Of a stretch of 64,000 nt of DNA, positions 26,765 through 34,934 are shown piece by piece. Below the pieces are notes generated by a model. It ran no database searches. It worked only from the letters and a program-made list of their open reading frames with translations, and was not told the DNA's origin. The DNA is taken from NCBI RefSeq assembly GCF_003850245.1, contig NZ_CP031015.1, forward strand, positions 3,162,001 to 3,226,000, written 5' to 3'. The stretch comes from Microbacterium sp. ABRD28. Its GTDB lineage: Bacteria; Actinomycetota; Actinomycetes; Actinomycetales; Microbacteriaceae. A program made the translations under genes and the position numbers. Numbering within the stretch: the stretch's first letter is position 1; every line of letters starts with the position of its first letter.

Positions 26765-29305
26765 GTGAGCACTCCGATGACGACTCTGCTCAACAGTTCG
26801 TCGGACACCCGGACCGCCTCGATGATGCCCCGTGCACTTCACGCGCTGAGCGCGCTTCACGCCATCGTCGCGACGGATCGGCCCGTCCGCGCCGCCATTG
26901 TGGGGGGCTCCGGCTCCGGAAAGACCGACGCCCTCCGCTTCCTCCACTCTCAGCTCGAAGCCGATGACCGGCCGGTCAGGCTGCTGTCCGCACGCGATCG
27001 CATCTCGACGATCCCCGACGACGTCGCGCTCCTGGTCGATGACGCCCACACGCTCGACCCGGCACGTCTGTCTCAGCTGATCGATCGCGCCCACCGTCCC
27101 GACGCGGCCGTGGTGATCGCGTACCGCTCCTGGCCGGCCTCGTCGGAACTGGTCGAGCTGACCCGCGCGGTGGAACGCAACGCGCCGGCGGTCCTCCTCG
27201 GTGAGGTGACTCACGCCGAGCTGCGGGAGCTCCTCCCCGACGCCTCGGTGGAGTGCGAGGAGCGCATCCTCGGTGCCACCGGCGGTATCGCCTGGCTCGT
27301 GTTCGAGTGCGCGCAGGCGCACGCCGCCCTCGCCTACGACGGGCGCGACTGCGGTGACGACGACGCACACGCCGACGTGACGCGCGCCCTGATGCGCCGG
27401 ATCAGCCACCGCCTCGAGACCGTCTCACCGCGCCTCCGGCGCCGGATCGAATCGCTCAGCCTGGGCCTGAGCGACAGTGAGGGCGATGACCGCGAGGCTC
27501 AGGCCGAGCTCTCTGCCGAAGGCCAGGCGGAGGGTCTGCTCCTGCACAACGGACGTCCCGCTCCCGTGGTGGCGTTGACCGCCCGCGCCAGCGTGCCGGT
27601 CGACCGGCTGGTCGATCTCGTCGAGGTCGGGACGGTCGACCTCGTTCCCGGCTCCGACATCGCGGCGAGCCTCGACGGGATCATCGATCCGCTTCTCGGC
27701 GACCGGCTCGCTGCCCGCGCGCGACGCGAGGTAGGTCGCGATCCGCGCCTGGCCGTGACGCTCTTCGAATACGCGGTCCGGTGCGGCTCCGACCCGCGCG
27801 TCCTGGCCGCGTCGCACGCCCACGCGCTGTGGGCCGCAGGCGACGTCGACGCGGCAGGGTCCCTCCTCGACGAGGTCGCCGCCGATGGCGGCGGTTCCGA
27901 CCTGTCACCGTCCGACCGTGATCTTCTTGCCGACGCGGTCGCCGCCACCTGGGCTGACCGCGGCCTGATGTCGCTCGCGCACCGCAGTTACCTCGCCGTC
28001 CCTCCGCTCTCCCCCGCGGCCAAGACGAGAGCTCTGGTCACGGCGGCAGGCGCCGGGTCGGCCGGCCACGACGAGGATCCGGCGCCGGATGCCTCGGGCG
28101 CGGCCGGCTCGGCACCATCGGCGAACGGTGTGGCGATGCAGCTGTGGGCACGGGGCCTGTGCGCGTCACTTCAGTCGACGCACTCCCGCAGCGCCCTCGA
28201 TGATCTCCGCCGTGCGTCGGAGCTGGCCAACGCTGGCCATGATGCGTCACCCACGACGGAGCTGCCCGCCGTCGTTGCCGCGATCGTCGCAATCGGCCTG
28301 GGCGATGTCGCCGCTGCGCACACCATTCTCGACGAGGCGCAGAGCGCTCGACAGGGTGGTGCCCGCTGGCTCCCGCATCTCCAGCTGTGGAATGCGTGGG
28401 TCGCCCTGCAACGCGAGCAGCCGGTCGAGGCGCGCACCCTTCTCGCAGCCGCGACGCAGGGCACCCGCCTGTCGCCGCGCGATGACCTGATCGCCGCTGC
28501 GGTGACAGTGGGCCTCGCCCGCCGTTACGACGACACACCGACGCTCGAGGCCACATGGGAAGCGGTCAAGTCACGCGCGACGCGCCCCGAAATCGACCTG
28601 TACCTGCTGCTGCCCCTCGGTGAACTGGTGATCGTGGCGGCTCGCCTCGGCGACATGCACTGGACGCAGACGGCCTTCGAACGTGGTCTGGCGCTCGTGG
28701 CCGAATTGGGCGAGCCGGCGCTGTGGTCGGCTCCCCTGCACTGGGCGGGGATCCAGCGGGGCATCATGTTGAACCACCCCGACGACCTCGCGCCTCACGC
28801 CCGAGCGCTGGTCGCCGCGTCCGCCCGCAATCCTCTGGCGGCGAAGATGTCACAGGCGGGCCGAGTATGGACCTCGGTCCTCGCCGGACAGGTTGACCCG
28901 GACGCCGTGGAAGAGGCGGCGCGCGGGCTCGCGTCCGTGGGCCTCGCGTGGGACGGAGCCCGGCTCGCGGGCCATGGTTCGCGCCGATCGGACGACCGAA
29001 AGATCAGCTCGCGCCTCCTCGCCTGTGCGCGGGAGCTGCACCCGCGCGAAGCACCGCGCTCGACGGATGCGGAGTCGCACACGGCAGCCATCCGAACGGC
29101 GACGCCGAGCGTCCTCAGCGAACGAGAGCGCGAAGTCGCCGAGCTCGTCCTGCAGGGGAAGACCTACGCCGAAATCGGCAAGGAGATCTTCATCTCGCCG
29201 CGAACTGCGGAGCACCATATGGCGCAAATCAAGCGGCGCCTGGGCGCCTCTTCGCGGTCGGACCTCATCGCGAAGTTGCGCGTCACGTTGGGGGCGGCCG
29301 GATGA
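26765..29305 (+). CDS. P-loop ATPase / LuxR-type regulator (IniR-like)
   Basis: An 846-residue STAND-type regulator. Walker A GGSGSGKT is at residues 47-54, Walker B VALLVDDAH at 87-95, and helical TPR-like repeats fill about 350-740. A C-terminal LuxR HTH starts near 784 (LSEREREVAELVLQGKTYAEIG ... SPRTAEHHMAQIKRRLG). The layout equals that of MalT/LAL regulators and of IniR, the regulator of mycobacterial iniBAC. GTG start lies 4 bp after the Hsp70-like stop. Its position inside a locus with IniB-, IniA- and IniC-like genes supports an IniR-like role. The signal it senses is unknown. Confidence 0.85.
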   Translation: MSTPMTTLLNSSSDTRTASMMPRALHALSALHAIVATDRPVRAAIVGGSGSGKTDALRFLHSQLEADDRPVRLLSARDRISTIPDDVALLVDDAHTLDPARLSQLIDRAHRPDAAVVIAYRSWPASSELVELTRAVERNAPAVLLGEVTHAELRELLPDASVECEERILGATGGIAWLVFECAQAHAALAYDGRDCGDDDAHADVTRALMRRISHRLETVSPRLRRRIESLSLGLSDSEGDDREAQAELSAEGQAEGLLLHNGRPAPVVALTARASVPVDRLVDLVEVGTVDLVPGSDIAASLDGIIDPLLGDRLAARARREVGRDPRLAVTLFEYAVRCGSDPRVLAASHAHALWAAGDVDAAGSLLDEVAADGGGSDLSPSDRDLLADAVAATWADRGLMSLAHRSYLAVPPLSPAAKTRALVTAAGAGSAGHDEDPAPDASGAAGSAPSANGVAMQLWARGLCASLQSTHSRSALDDLRRASELANAGHDASPTTELPAVVAAIVAIGLGDVAAAHTILDEAQSARQGGARWLPHLQLWNAWVALQREQPVEARTLLAAATQGTRLSPRDDLIAAAVTVGLARRYDDTPTLEATWEAVKSRATRPEIDLYLLLPLGELVIVAARLGDMHWTQTAFERGLALVAELGEPALWSAPLHWAGIQRGIMLNHPDDLAPHARALVAASARNPLAAKMSQAGRVWTSVLAGQVDPDAVEEAARGLASVGLAWDGARLAGHGSRRSDDRKISSRLLACARELHPREAPRSTDAESHTAAIRTATPSVLSEREREVAELVLQGKTYAEIGKEIFISPRTAEHHMAQIKRRLGASSRSDLIAKLRVTLGAAG

Positions 29306-29401
29306 GCGGTGACCCATCGGGGCAACCCCGTAGTACCCCCACGACTTTTCGGGCTAACCCCCGATTCCAGACCGAAGACCAACGCATAGCCTCTGAAAAG
29401 A

Positions 29402-29414
29402 GTCTCGCAGAGAC
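29402..29414 (+). promoter_or_regulatory. Small palindrome upstream of the IniB-domain gene
   Basis: GTCTC-GCA-GAGAC sits directly before the ribosome site CAGGAG of the gene at 29427. The preceding AAAAGAGTC resembles AAAGAGAGTC in the Hsp70-like leader hairpin (24701-24710), so a shared regulator site is conceivable. A second palindrome, GGGG-CAA-CCCC, lies at 29318-29328. Confidence 0.3.
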
Positions 29415-29426
29415 AGGAGCCGACTT

Positions 29427-30140
29427 ATGACTACCCCGCTGGCGACCATCGCCGATGCACTGATCGAGTTCATTTTGAGCCTGCTGAACGATCCTGACGC
29501 AGCAGCTGAATATGACGCCAACCCTGAGGCCGCTCTCGCCAGCGCCGGCCTCGCCGAGTGCACAGCGGAGGATGTCCGCGCTGTCGCGCCGATCATCGTC
29601 GACCGCCCCGACGTGCACCCGACCCCGCACCCGAACCCTCCCGGCCCCGGCCCCAAGCCGCCGGTCGAGAAGGAGATCTGGAACATCGCGAACAACTTCC
29701 ACATCGACAACCGGGCGACCATTGTCGACCAGTCAGTGAACCAGAACATCTGGGCCGAAGGCGACGTCAACCAGATCTTCGACCAGGAAGCCAACGTCGC
29801 CTCCGGCGATGAGTCGATCGCGGCGGGCAACGACGCCAACGTCGACAACTCCGACACCGATGTGACCGTCGGCGACGTGAACATCGGCAACGAAGAGACC
29901 AACGTCGACATCACCGACTCGTTCGACGACGAGTCGACGAACACGGAGACCGACACCACGGTGGTGGCCGACGGTTCGTTCAACGACGGCTCGACGAACG
30001 TCGACGCGGACGTGTCCGCCGACAACTCGTTCAACGAGTCCAGCGAGGTCGTCGTCGAGGAGTCGTACGACTACGACAACAGCGGCAACATCGCTTCTGA
30101 CGACGCGATCGTCTACACCGAGGAGACCGACCAGCCGTAA
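29427..30140 (+). CDS. IniB N-terminal-domain protein
   Basis: A 237-residue acidic protein without signal peptide. Residues 1-60 (ADALIEFILSLLNDPDAAAEYDANPEAALASAGL ...) match the IniB N-terminal domain of mycobacteria. A Pro-rich linker follows, then a low-complexity region rich in Asp, Asn, Val and Thr with a periodic pattern (NQNIWAEGDVNQIF, VASGDESIAAGND, TVGDVNIGNEE) that could form a beta-solenoid. The middle block is closely similar to the core of the protein at 34935-35849. Ribosome site CAGGAG precedes the ATG. IniB's biochemical role is unknown even in mycobacteria. Confidence 0.85.
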   Translation: MTTPLATIADALIEFILSLLNDPDAAAEYDANPEAALASAGLAECTAEDVRAVAPIIVDRPDVHPTPHPNPPGPGPKPPVEKEIWNIANNFHIDNRATIVDQSVNQNIWAEGDVNQIFDQEANVASGDESIAAGNDANVDNSDTDVTVGDVNIGNEETNVDITDSFDDESTNTETDTTVVADGSFNDGSTNVDADVSADNSFNESSEVVVEESYDYDNSGNIASDDAIVYTEETDQP

Positions 30141-30164
30141 CGGTCTCCCCCGTAAGGTTCTTCT

Positions 30165-31412
30165 GTGACCGACGATCAGAAGCCCCCTCAGCCGCGCGCC
30201 GATGCCCCAAGCCGGCGCGCGGCTGAGGATTCTTTCGTGGACGATGTCCTCGCGCAGCACGCGGCGACGGAAAAGAAACGCCGCGACCGCCAGCGTCCGG
30301 CGAACACGGTGCCGACACAGGCGCCGACGCCGGAGGGTCAGATGCAGGGACAGGTGCCCCCACAGGGCAGCGGTACGCCGCAGCAGGCCGGACAGGTCGT
30401 TCCTCCTGGGGATCAGCGACGGCCGCACCCCCAGGGTCAACCGCGGCCGAACCAAGGACAGCAGCGCCCGCAGGGGCAGCAGGCGCCCAGCCAGACCCAG
30501 CAGCGCCCGCAGGGGCAGCAGGCGCCCGGCCGCGCTCAGCAGGGGCCGCAGCGCCCGCAGGGGCAGCAGGCGCCCAGCCAGGGGCAGCAGCGCCCGCAGG
30601 GGCAGCAGGCGCCGCAGCGCCAGCAGGGGCAACCCCCTCAGCGACCGCCGCAGGGCGCGCAGCCGTATCCTGGTCAGCCTCCGACTCGGTCCGGGGCGAC
30701 ACTCGGCCGCATCCAACCGGTGCAGGTTCCGGTGAGCCAGGCGAAGTTCGCGCCCGGCTCCGGGCCGCAGCAGCCGGTTCCGCTGTACACCGATCCCGAA
30801 CCGCAGCAGCCGCAGGGTCCGGTCGTCTCCACTCCGAGACGAGGTTTCCAGCCGAAGCGGGACGCCCCCGAGCGTCCCGCACTGGTCAATCCCTCCGCAG
30901 CGCCCGTCATGGCGAAAGCTCCGCCGCCCTTCACGGTACGGATGTCGCAGTTCCTCTGGGTGCTGAGCTTCGCCGTCGGCGCAGTGGCCGTGGTCTTCTA
31001 CTTCGTCATCCGCGAAGACCAGCTGCCGTTGATCCAAGACGTCATCCGCGGGGTCAACGAGGGCCGCGACGACGCGACCTACGAGTCGGCAGCCGACATT
31101 CTCTTCTGGTCGGTGTTCGGCATCATGGTGACGCTGCTGCTCCTCCAGATCGCACAGTTGGTGTCGTTCTCCGGACGCAAACCCAACATCCGCTGGTGGC
31201 AGCTGGGGACGACCCTGGTCATGGGCGTCGTCTATCTGATCGCTCTAGAGTTTGTCGGGACCGGAGAGTACGGAGCCATGCTCGAGCAGCTCTTCATCGC
31301 GCAAGCCGGACTCGCTGTCCTCGCCCTGCTCTTCAGCACGTTCCCCAACGCTCTGCGCTGGACCGCTCGCCGCGTCGACGTCCGCCCCGCGGGCGGCGCG
31401 GAGGACTTCTGA
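30165..31412 (+). CDS. Pro/Gln-rich membrane protein of the ini-like locus
   Basis: A 415-residue protein with GTG start. Residues 50-185 are dominated by repeats such as QQRPQGQQAP and are probably disordered and cytoplasmic. The C-terminal ~155 residues carry four hydrophobic segments (about 262-283, 310-333, 345-363, 372-392). No known domain was recognised. It ends the rightward operon and overlaps the IniC-like gene by 168 bp on the opposite strand. Position suggests it docks or organises the dynamins at the membrane, which is inference. Confidence 0.75.
   Translation: MTDDQKPPQPRADAPSRRAAEDSFVDDVLAQHAATEKKRRDRQRPANTVPTQAPTPEGQMQGQVPPQGSGTPQQAGQVVPPGDQRRPHPQGQPRPNQGQQRPQGQQAPSQTQQRPQGQQAPGRAQQGPQRPQGQQAPSQGQQRPQGQQAPQRQQGQPPQRPPQGAQPYPGQPPTRSGATLGRIQPVQVPVSQAKFAPGSGPQQPVPLYTDPEPQQPQGPVVSTPRRGFQPKRDAPERPALVNPSAAPVMAKAPPPFTVRMSQFLWVLSFAVGAVAVVFYFVIREDQLPLIQDVIRGVNEGRDDATYESAADILFWSVFGIMVTLLLLQIAQLVSFSGRKPNIRWWQLGTTLVMGVVYLIALEFVGTGEYGAMLEQLFIAQAGLAVLALLFSTFPNALRWTARRVDVRPAGGAEDF
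30450..30640 (+). repeat. Repeat array coding QQRPQGQQAP units
   Basis: Units of 24-30 bp containing CGCCCGCAGGGGCAGCAG recur at least four times with little change within the gene at 30165. Near identity at DNA level suggests recent expansion or homogenisation. Confidence 0.8.
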
Positions 31413-32864
31413 GGCGATCTCTTCGAGGCTCCGGATGACCACGCGGCAGACCTCGACGGCCGCCCGCTCGGTGAGCGGGGACTGACTCAGCGAACGCCAG
31501 TAGGCGAGCTGCGCGTCGACCTCTTCGCGAATTGCCGCGTCGGTCGCCTCGTCGTCGAGTCCGAGTCGGGCGGTGGGCGTCACTCCCTGACCGCCGATGA
31601 TGCGCTCGGCCGTCGTTGAATCCGTCGGACGCAGGGGAAGACCCGAGGCTTTGGCCTGCGACAGGAGCGACAACTCCCGCAGGGTGTGGGCCGTCGCGCG
31701 GATTCGCTCGATCCCGGCGAGGATGGACTGCGTCCCCTCGCGAGGGTCGTCCCGAATCGTCTGCTCCAGACCGTCGAGCACGCCGCGCACCTTCAGGTCT
31801 GCCCCACGCGTGCGGAACTGCTCGCGTACGAAGCCCTGAAGTTCATTCAGGCCGCTGTGCTGCACCAGCTGCTCTGCCAGATCGGTGGAGGTAGACGCGC
31901 CGCCGCGGATCAATGCCACCGCGAGCCGGACACCGAAGATGCCGAAACGGGCGAGGAGGTCCTTCCGCACCTTCTCGCTCAGCGTCGTCACCTCAGACGG
32001 GCGGGCGAAGCGATCGGCCGACACCATCAGGCGTTCGCGATCGTCACGCGGCAGGGCGGCGAGTTCTTTGAACGCCGCGTACTCGCCCTCACGGAGCGTT
32101 TTGGCACTCTCGGCGAGAAGGCCGGCCACGGGAACCACCCCGAGCGACAGCGAGGCCAGGTCGCCGTCCTTCTCGTACCGGCGGGCGACCTTCTGCGCCG
32201 AGAGCATCGAGTCGATGCGTCCGGAGCCGATCTCGTCGGCGCGCGAGAGCACCGCCACCGCATTCACAGTCTCGGACGACCCCGCCGCGGTGTCGCGGAA
32301 AGACTCGAGAAATTTCAGGTCGGAGGCGTGAAGGTGCCGCATGAGGTAGATGATCGCGTCAGCCGACGACGGACGCGCTTCGGGCACGAGGAAGGCCGTC
32401 GACCGGGCGGAGACGTCCGTCGACAATGAGGCGATGCCGGGGGTGTCGATGAGGATGACGGAGCGCAGACCGGTAGACGGCCATCCGACGTCGATCCAGG
32501 CGACCTCCTCGGCCGCGACGCCGTCGAGCTCGAGCACGAGGCGCCCCGCCTCACGCTTGATGGGCATCCGTCGCGGCTCTCCCTCGTGCGGGTGCAGCGT
32601 GATGCTCGGGGTTGTGGAGTAGCGGTACCAGGTCACCACCCGGGTGCACTCCGCCGCATCCGTGGGAGCGAGTTTCTCGCCGAGGATGGCATTCAGGAGC
32701 GTGGACTTGCCCGCCTTGACCATGCCGGCCAGGGCCAGCCTGAGCGGTTCGTGCAGGCGGCGGTGCAGGTCATCCAGAGCCGTCCGAGTGGCGGACGTCT
32801 CATCGTAGAGCTCCAGAGCCGATGCGAGCAGCTTCGCCGCATCGTCGCGTACCGAACTTGTCAC
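31245..32864 (-). CDS. Dynamin-like GTPase, IniC-like
   Basis: A 539-residue GTPase from GTG 32864. G1 is GMVKAGKS (residues 47-54), G3 is DTPG (IDTPGIASLS), and G4 is SRADE in place of NKxD. The G domain of ~260 residues is followed by helical stalk-like segments (ASTSTDLAEQLVQHSGLNEL). There is no transmembrane segment. Mycobacterial IniC is similar in size and also follows IniA. It overlaps the IniA-like stop as GTGA, so the pair is translationally coupled and probably forms a heteromeric membrane-remodelling machine. The last ~55 codons overlap the membrane-protein gene on the other strand. Confidence 0.85.
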   Translation of the reverse strand: MTSSVRDDAAKLLASALELYDETSATRTALDDLHRRLHEPLRLALAGMVKAGKSTLLNAILGEKLAPTDAAECTRVVTWYRYSTTPSITLHPHEGEPRRMPIKREAGRLVLELDGVAAEEVAWIDVGWPSTGLRSVILIDTPGIASLSTDVSARSTAFLVPEARPSSADAIIYLMRHLHASDLKFLESFRDTAAGSSETVNAVAVLSRADEIGSGRIDSMLSAQKVARRYEKDGDLASLSLGVVPVAGLLAESAKTLREGEYAAFKELAALPRDDRERLMVSADRFARPSEVTTLSEKVRKDLLARFGIFGVRLAVALIRGGASTSTDLAEQLVQHSGLNELQGFVREQFRTRGADLKVRGVLDGLEQTIRDDPREGTQSILAGIERIRATAHTLRELSLLSQAKASGLPLRPTDSTTAERIIGGQGVTPTARLGLDDEATDAAIREEVDAQLAYWRSLSQSPLTERAAVEVCRVVIRSLEEIASEVLRAARGADVDAASGPAQSVGERAEEQGEDSESGLRDEELLEHGSVLSGPDKL

Positions 32865-34783
32865 CGCCGCACGGTCTCCAGCTGTTTGATGGCCGGCACA
32901 TTCGGGATCTTGGAACGCACCGTTTCGATCTGGGCGATCTGCGCCTGCAGCTGCTTGACCCGCTGGTCTTGGTTCGCCGAGAACGAGCCCGCAGCCTGCT
33001 TGGCCGCGAGCACGGCCTCGGACAGCGAGCGATGGAGCTCGTCGGCGATGCTGCCGAAGTGGTCGCGCGCCGCGCGCTGCACCATACGAAGGCGGTCCTT
33101 CAGCTGCTTGGAGACCTGGAAGATCACCTCGTCGATGTGTCTGCGGACGATGTTCTTCGCCTCGAAACGGCGGCGCGACAGGCGGTTGCCCATGTCTTCG
33201 CGATACGCGCGACGTCCCACCAGCACACCGGCGAGGAGGGAGAGCGGGTTGATCAACGAGAGGCCGATGAGGCTGGTCGCAAGCCCGACCATGAGCACCC
33301 CGCCATAGGATCCGCGGACGCCGATGAAGATCTTCTCGCCCGCCCCGAGCGTACCCGCATCCAGATGAGAGATCTGGTCGATCGGATCGAGCACACCCGA
33401 CGTGTCGGCCACGTAGACGAGAGGAATCTCGGTCTCGCCCTCTTGGAACAGATCCGCGACCTCCTCGCACAGCCAGCGTGAGCGCTCGTCGGTCCAGACG
33501 AAGGTCTCGGACACCGCGGCCGAGACGCGCTGGTCAAGCCAGTCCGTCATCTGCTCCCAGATGGGGCCGGGGTCACCCTCGTCGATGGCGTTCTCAGCCT
33601 CGCGCTGCACCCGGCGGAGGCGGTCGCGCAGGTCGTGCTCCATGTCGGAGATGAGGTCGGCGACGCCGTCGTTGAGCGCCGTCTGCCATTTCGACGAGCG
33701 CCCACGGAACTCTTCTGCGCGCGACTTGGCGTCTTCGAGCTGCGCGATCATGCGAGGGGTGTCTTCAGGATGCAGGATGGCGCTCAGTTCGGTGTTGAGC
33801 GACATCTGGAGCTGGTCGACGACGGAGACGAGATCGTGCACCGCTGAGCGAGCCTGGATGTCCTCCGCGCGACCGAGCACATCACGGCGCAGGTGCGAGA
33901 CCAGGGCGGGGAAGCCCGACTCGTCGTTGAGTTCCCGATCCTGCATCTGCGCGGCCATCAGCCGCAGGTCACTCGAGACGGAGAAGACGGGAACCTCACC
34001 GACATCGCCGAGGTGGCCCCGATCGATCTGCTCGATCTCACGCCAGTGCGGGTAGAGGTCCGTCTTGGCGATGACCGCAGCCACGTTGGGTGACACCCGC
34101 ATCGCGTGACGGAGGAACTGCACCTCGGGCTCGGTGTACTCCTGGGACGCGTCCGACACCAGGAGCACCGCGTGCGCGCTGGAGAGCGCCGCGAGGGTCG
34201 TCAGGGCGTTCGTCGAGTCCAGACCGCCGACACCCGGAGAGTCGACGAGGCGCAACCCACCCTTGAGCAGCTCGCGCGGCAGCGCGACCTCGGCACCGAC
34301 GATGTGCTGTTCGTTCTGCGGGTTGCCTTTTTCCGACACGAAGTCGGCCAGCTTCTCGAGCGGAACCTCGAGCCGTTCGACGACACCGGGCTCACCATCC
34401 TTCTGCGTGACGACCCAGGCGCCGGGTGTTTCGGCATAGCCCACCGCCGTCGGCACACTCGTCGCGACGTCGTCGTCCACGGGGCACACCGGGGCGTTGA
34501 CGAGGGCATTGATGAGTTTGCTCTTGCCCTTCTTGAACTCCCCCACCACGATGACGCGGACGTTCGGGTCCTTCAGGCGATCGCGGGTGTGGTGGAGCCG
34601 GTCCGCGAGGTCGCCTCGCCCGGCGGATTCCGCAAGCGTGCCAATGCTGTCGACCAGGGTGACGAGCGTCCTCCCGGTCTCACTCTGTGCCAGCGCCGGC
34701 AGTGCGACATCCTGACCCTGCTGCTCCTGTCCCTGCAAGCCCTGACCCGCCGCCACACGGCCGCCGTTCGTCTTCTCCGCCAC
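32861..34783 (-). CDS. Dynamin-like GTPase, IniA-like
   Basis: A 640-residue GTPase. G1 is GEFKKGKS (residues 81-88), G3 is DSPG (LVDSPGVGGLD), and G4 is AKTDLYPHW. A long helical region follows, then a hydrophobic paddle near residues 480-520 (GGVLMVGLATSLIGLSLINPLSLLAGVL), as in IniA, which binds and splits membranes. GTG 34783 is chosen because AAGGGGGA stands just before it; ATGs at 34804 and 34810 lack a ribosome site. The C-terminal helices (ASFSANQDQRVKQLQAQIAQI) are coiled-coil-like. Confidence 0.88.
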   Translation of the reverse strand: MAEKTNGGRVAAGQGLQGQEQQGQDVALPALAQSETGRTLVTLVDSIGTLAESAGRGDLADRLHHTRDRLKDPNVRVIVVGEFKKGKSKLINALVNAPVCPVDDDVATSVPTAVGYAETPGAWVVTQKDGEPGVVERLEVPLEKLADFVSEKGNPQNEQHIVGAEVALPRELLKGGLRLVDSPGVGGLDSTNALTTLAALSSAHAVLLVSDASQEYTEPEVQFLRHAMRVSPNVAAVIAKTDLYPHWREIEQIDRGHLGDVGEVPVFSVSSDLRLMAAQMQDRELNDESGFPALVSHLRRDVLGRAEDIQARSAVHDLVSVVDQLQMSLNTELSAILHPEDTPRMIAQLEDAKSRAEEFRGRSSKWQTALNDGVADLISDMEHDLRDRLRRVQREAENAIDEGDPGPIWEQMTDWLDQRVSAAVSETFVWTDERSRWLCEEVADLFQEGETEIPLVYVADTSGVLDPIDQISHLDAGTLGAGEKIFIGVRGSYGGVLMVGLATSLIGLSLINPLSLLAGVLVGRRAYREDMGNRLSRRRFEAKNIVRRHIDEVIFQVSKQLKDRLRMVQRAARDHFGSIADELHRSLSEAVLAAKQAAGSFSANQDQRVKQLQAQIAQIETVRSKIPNVPAIKQLETVRR

Positions 34784-34870
34784 GCATCCCCCTTGGTCGT
34801 GCATCCCCACTCACACGGTACGCCAATCTCCCCCGTGCGAGAACTGCCGCCCAGCCGGGCGGTAAACGCG

Positions 34871-34908
34871 CCTTGCCCGGCCACTCCCCAAGGGGTGGCC
34901 GGGCAAGG
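34871..34908 (-). terminator. Terminator between the NSD-repeat gene and the dynamin genes
   Basis: CCTTGCCCGGCCAC (34871-34884) pairs with the matching right arm ending at 34908 to give a stem of about 16 bp. It lies 26 bp past the stop of the gene at 34935, so the abundant upstream message and the dynamin operon may be differentially expressed. Confidence 0.85.
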
Positions 34909-34934
34909 TGTGTTCGTTACAGAACCGCGTCAGA

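Noticed and set aside
32865-33470. Upstream extension of the IniC-like frame
   Set aside because: It lies inside the IniA-like coding sequence in another frame; the GTG at 32864 with GTGA overlap is the natural start.
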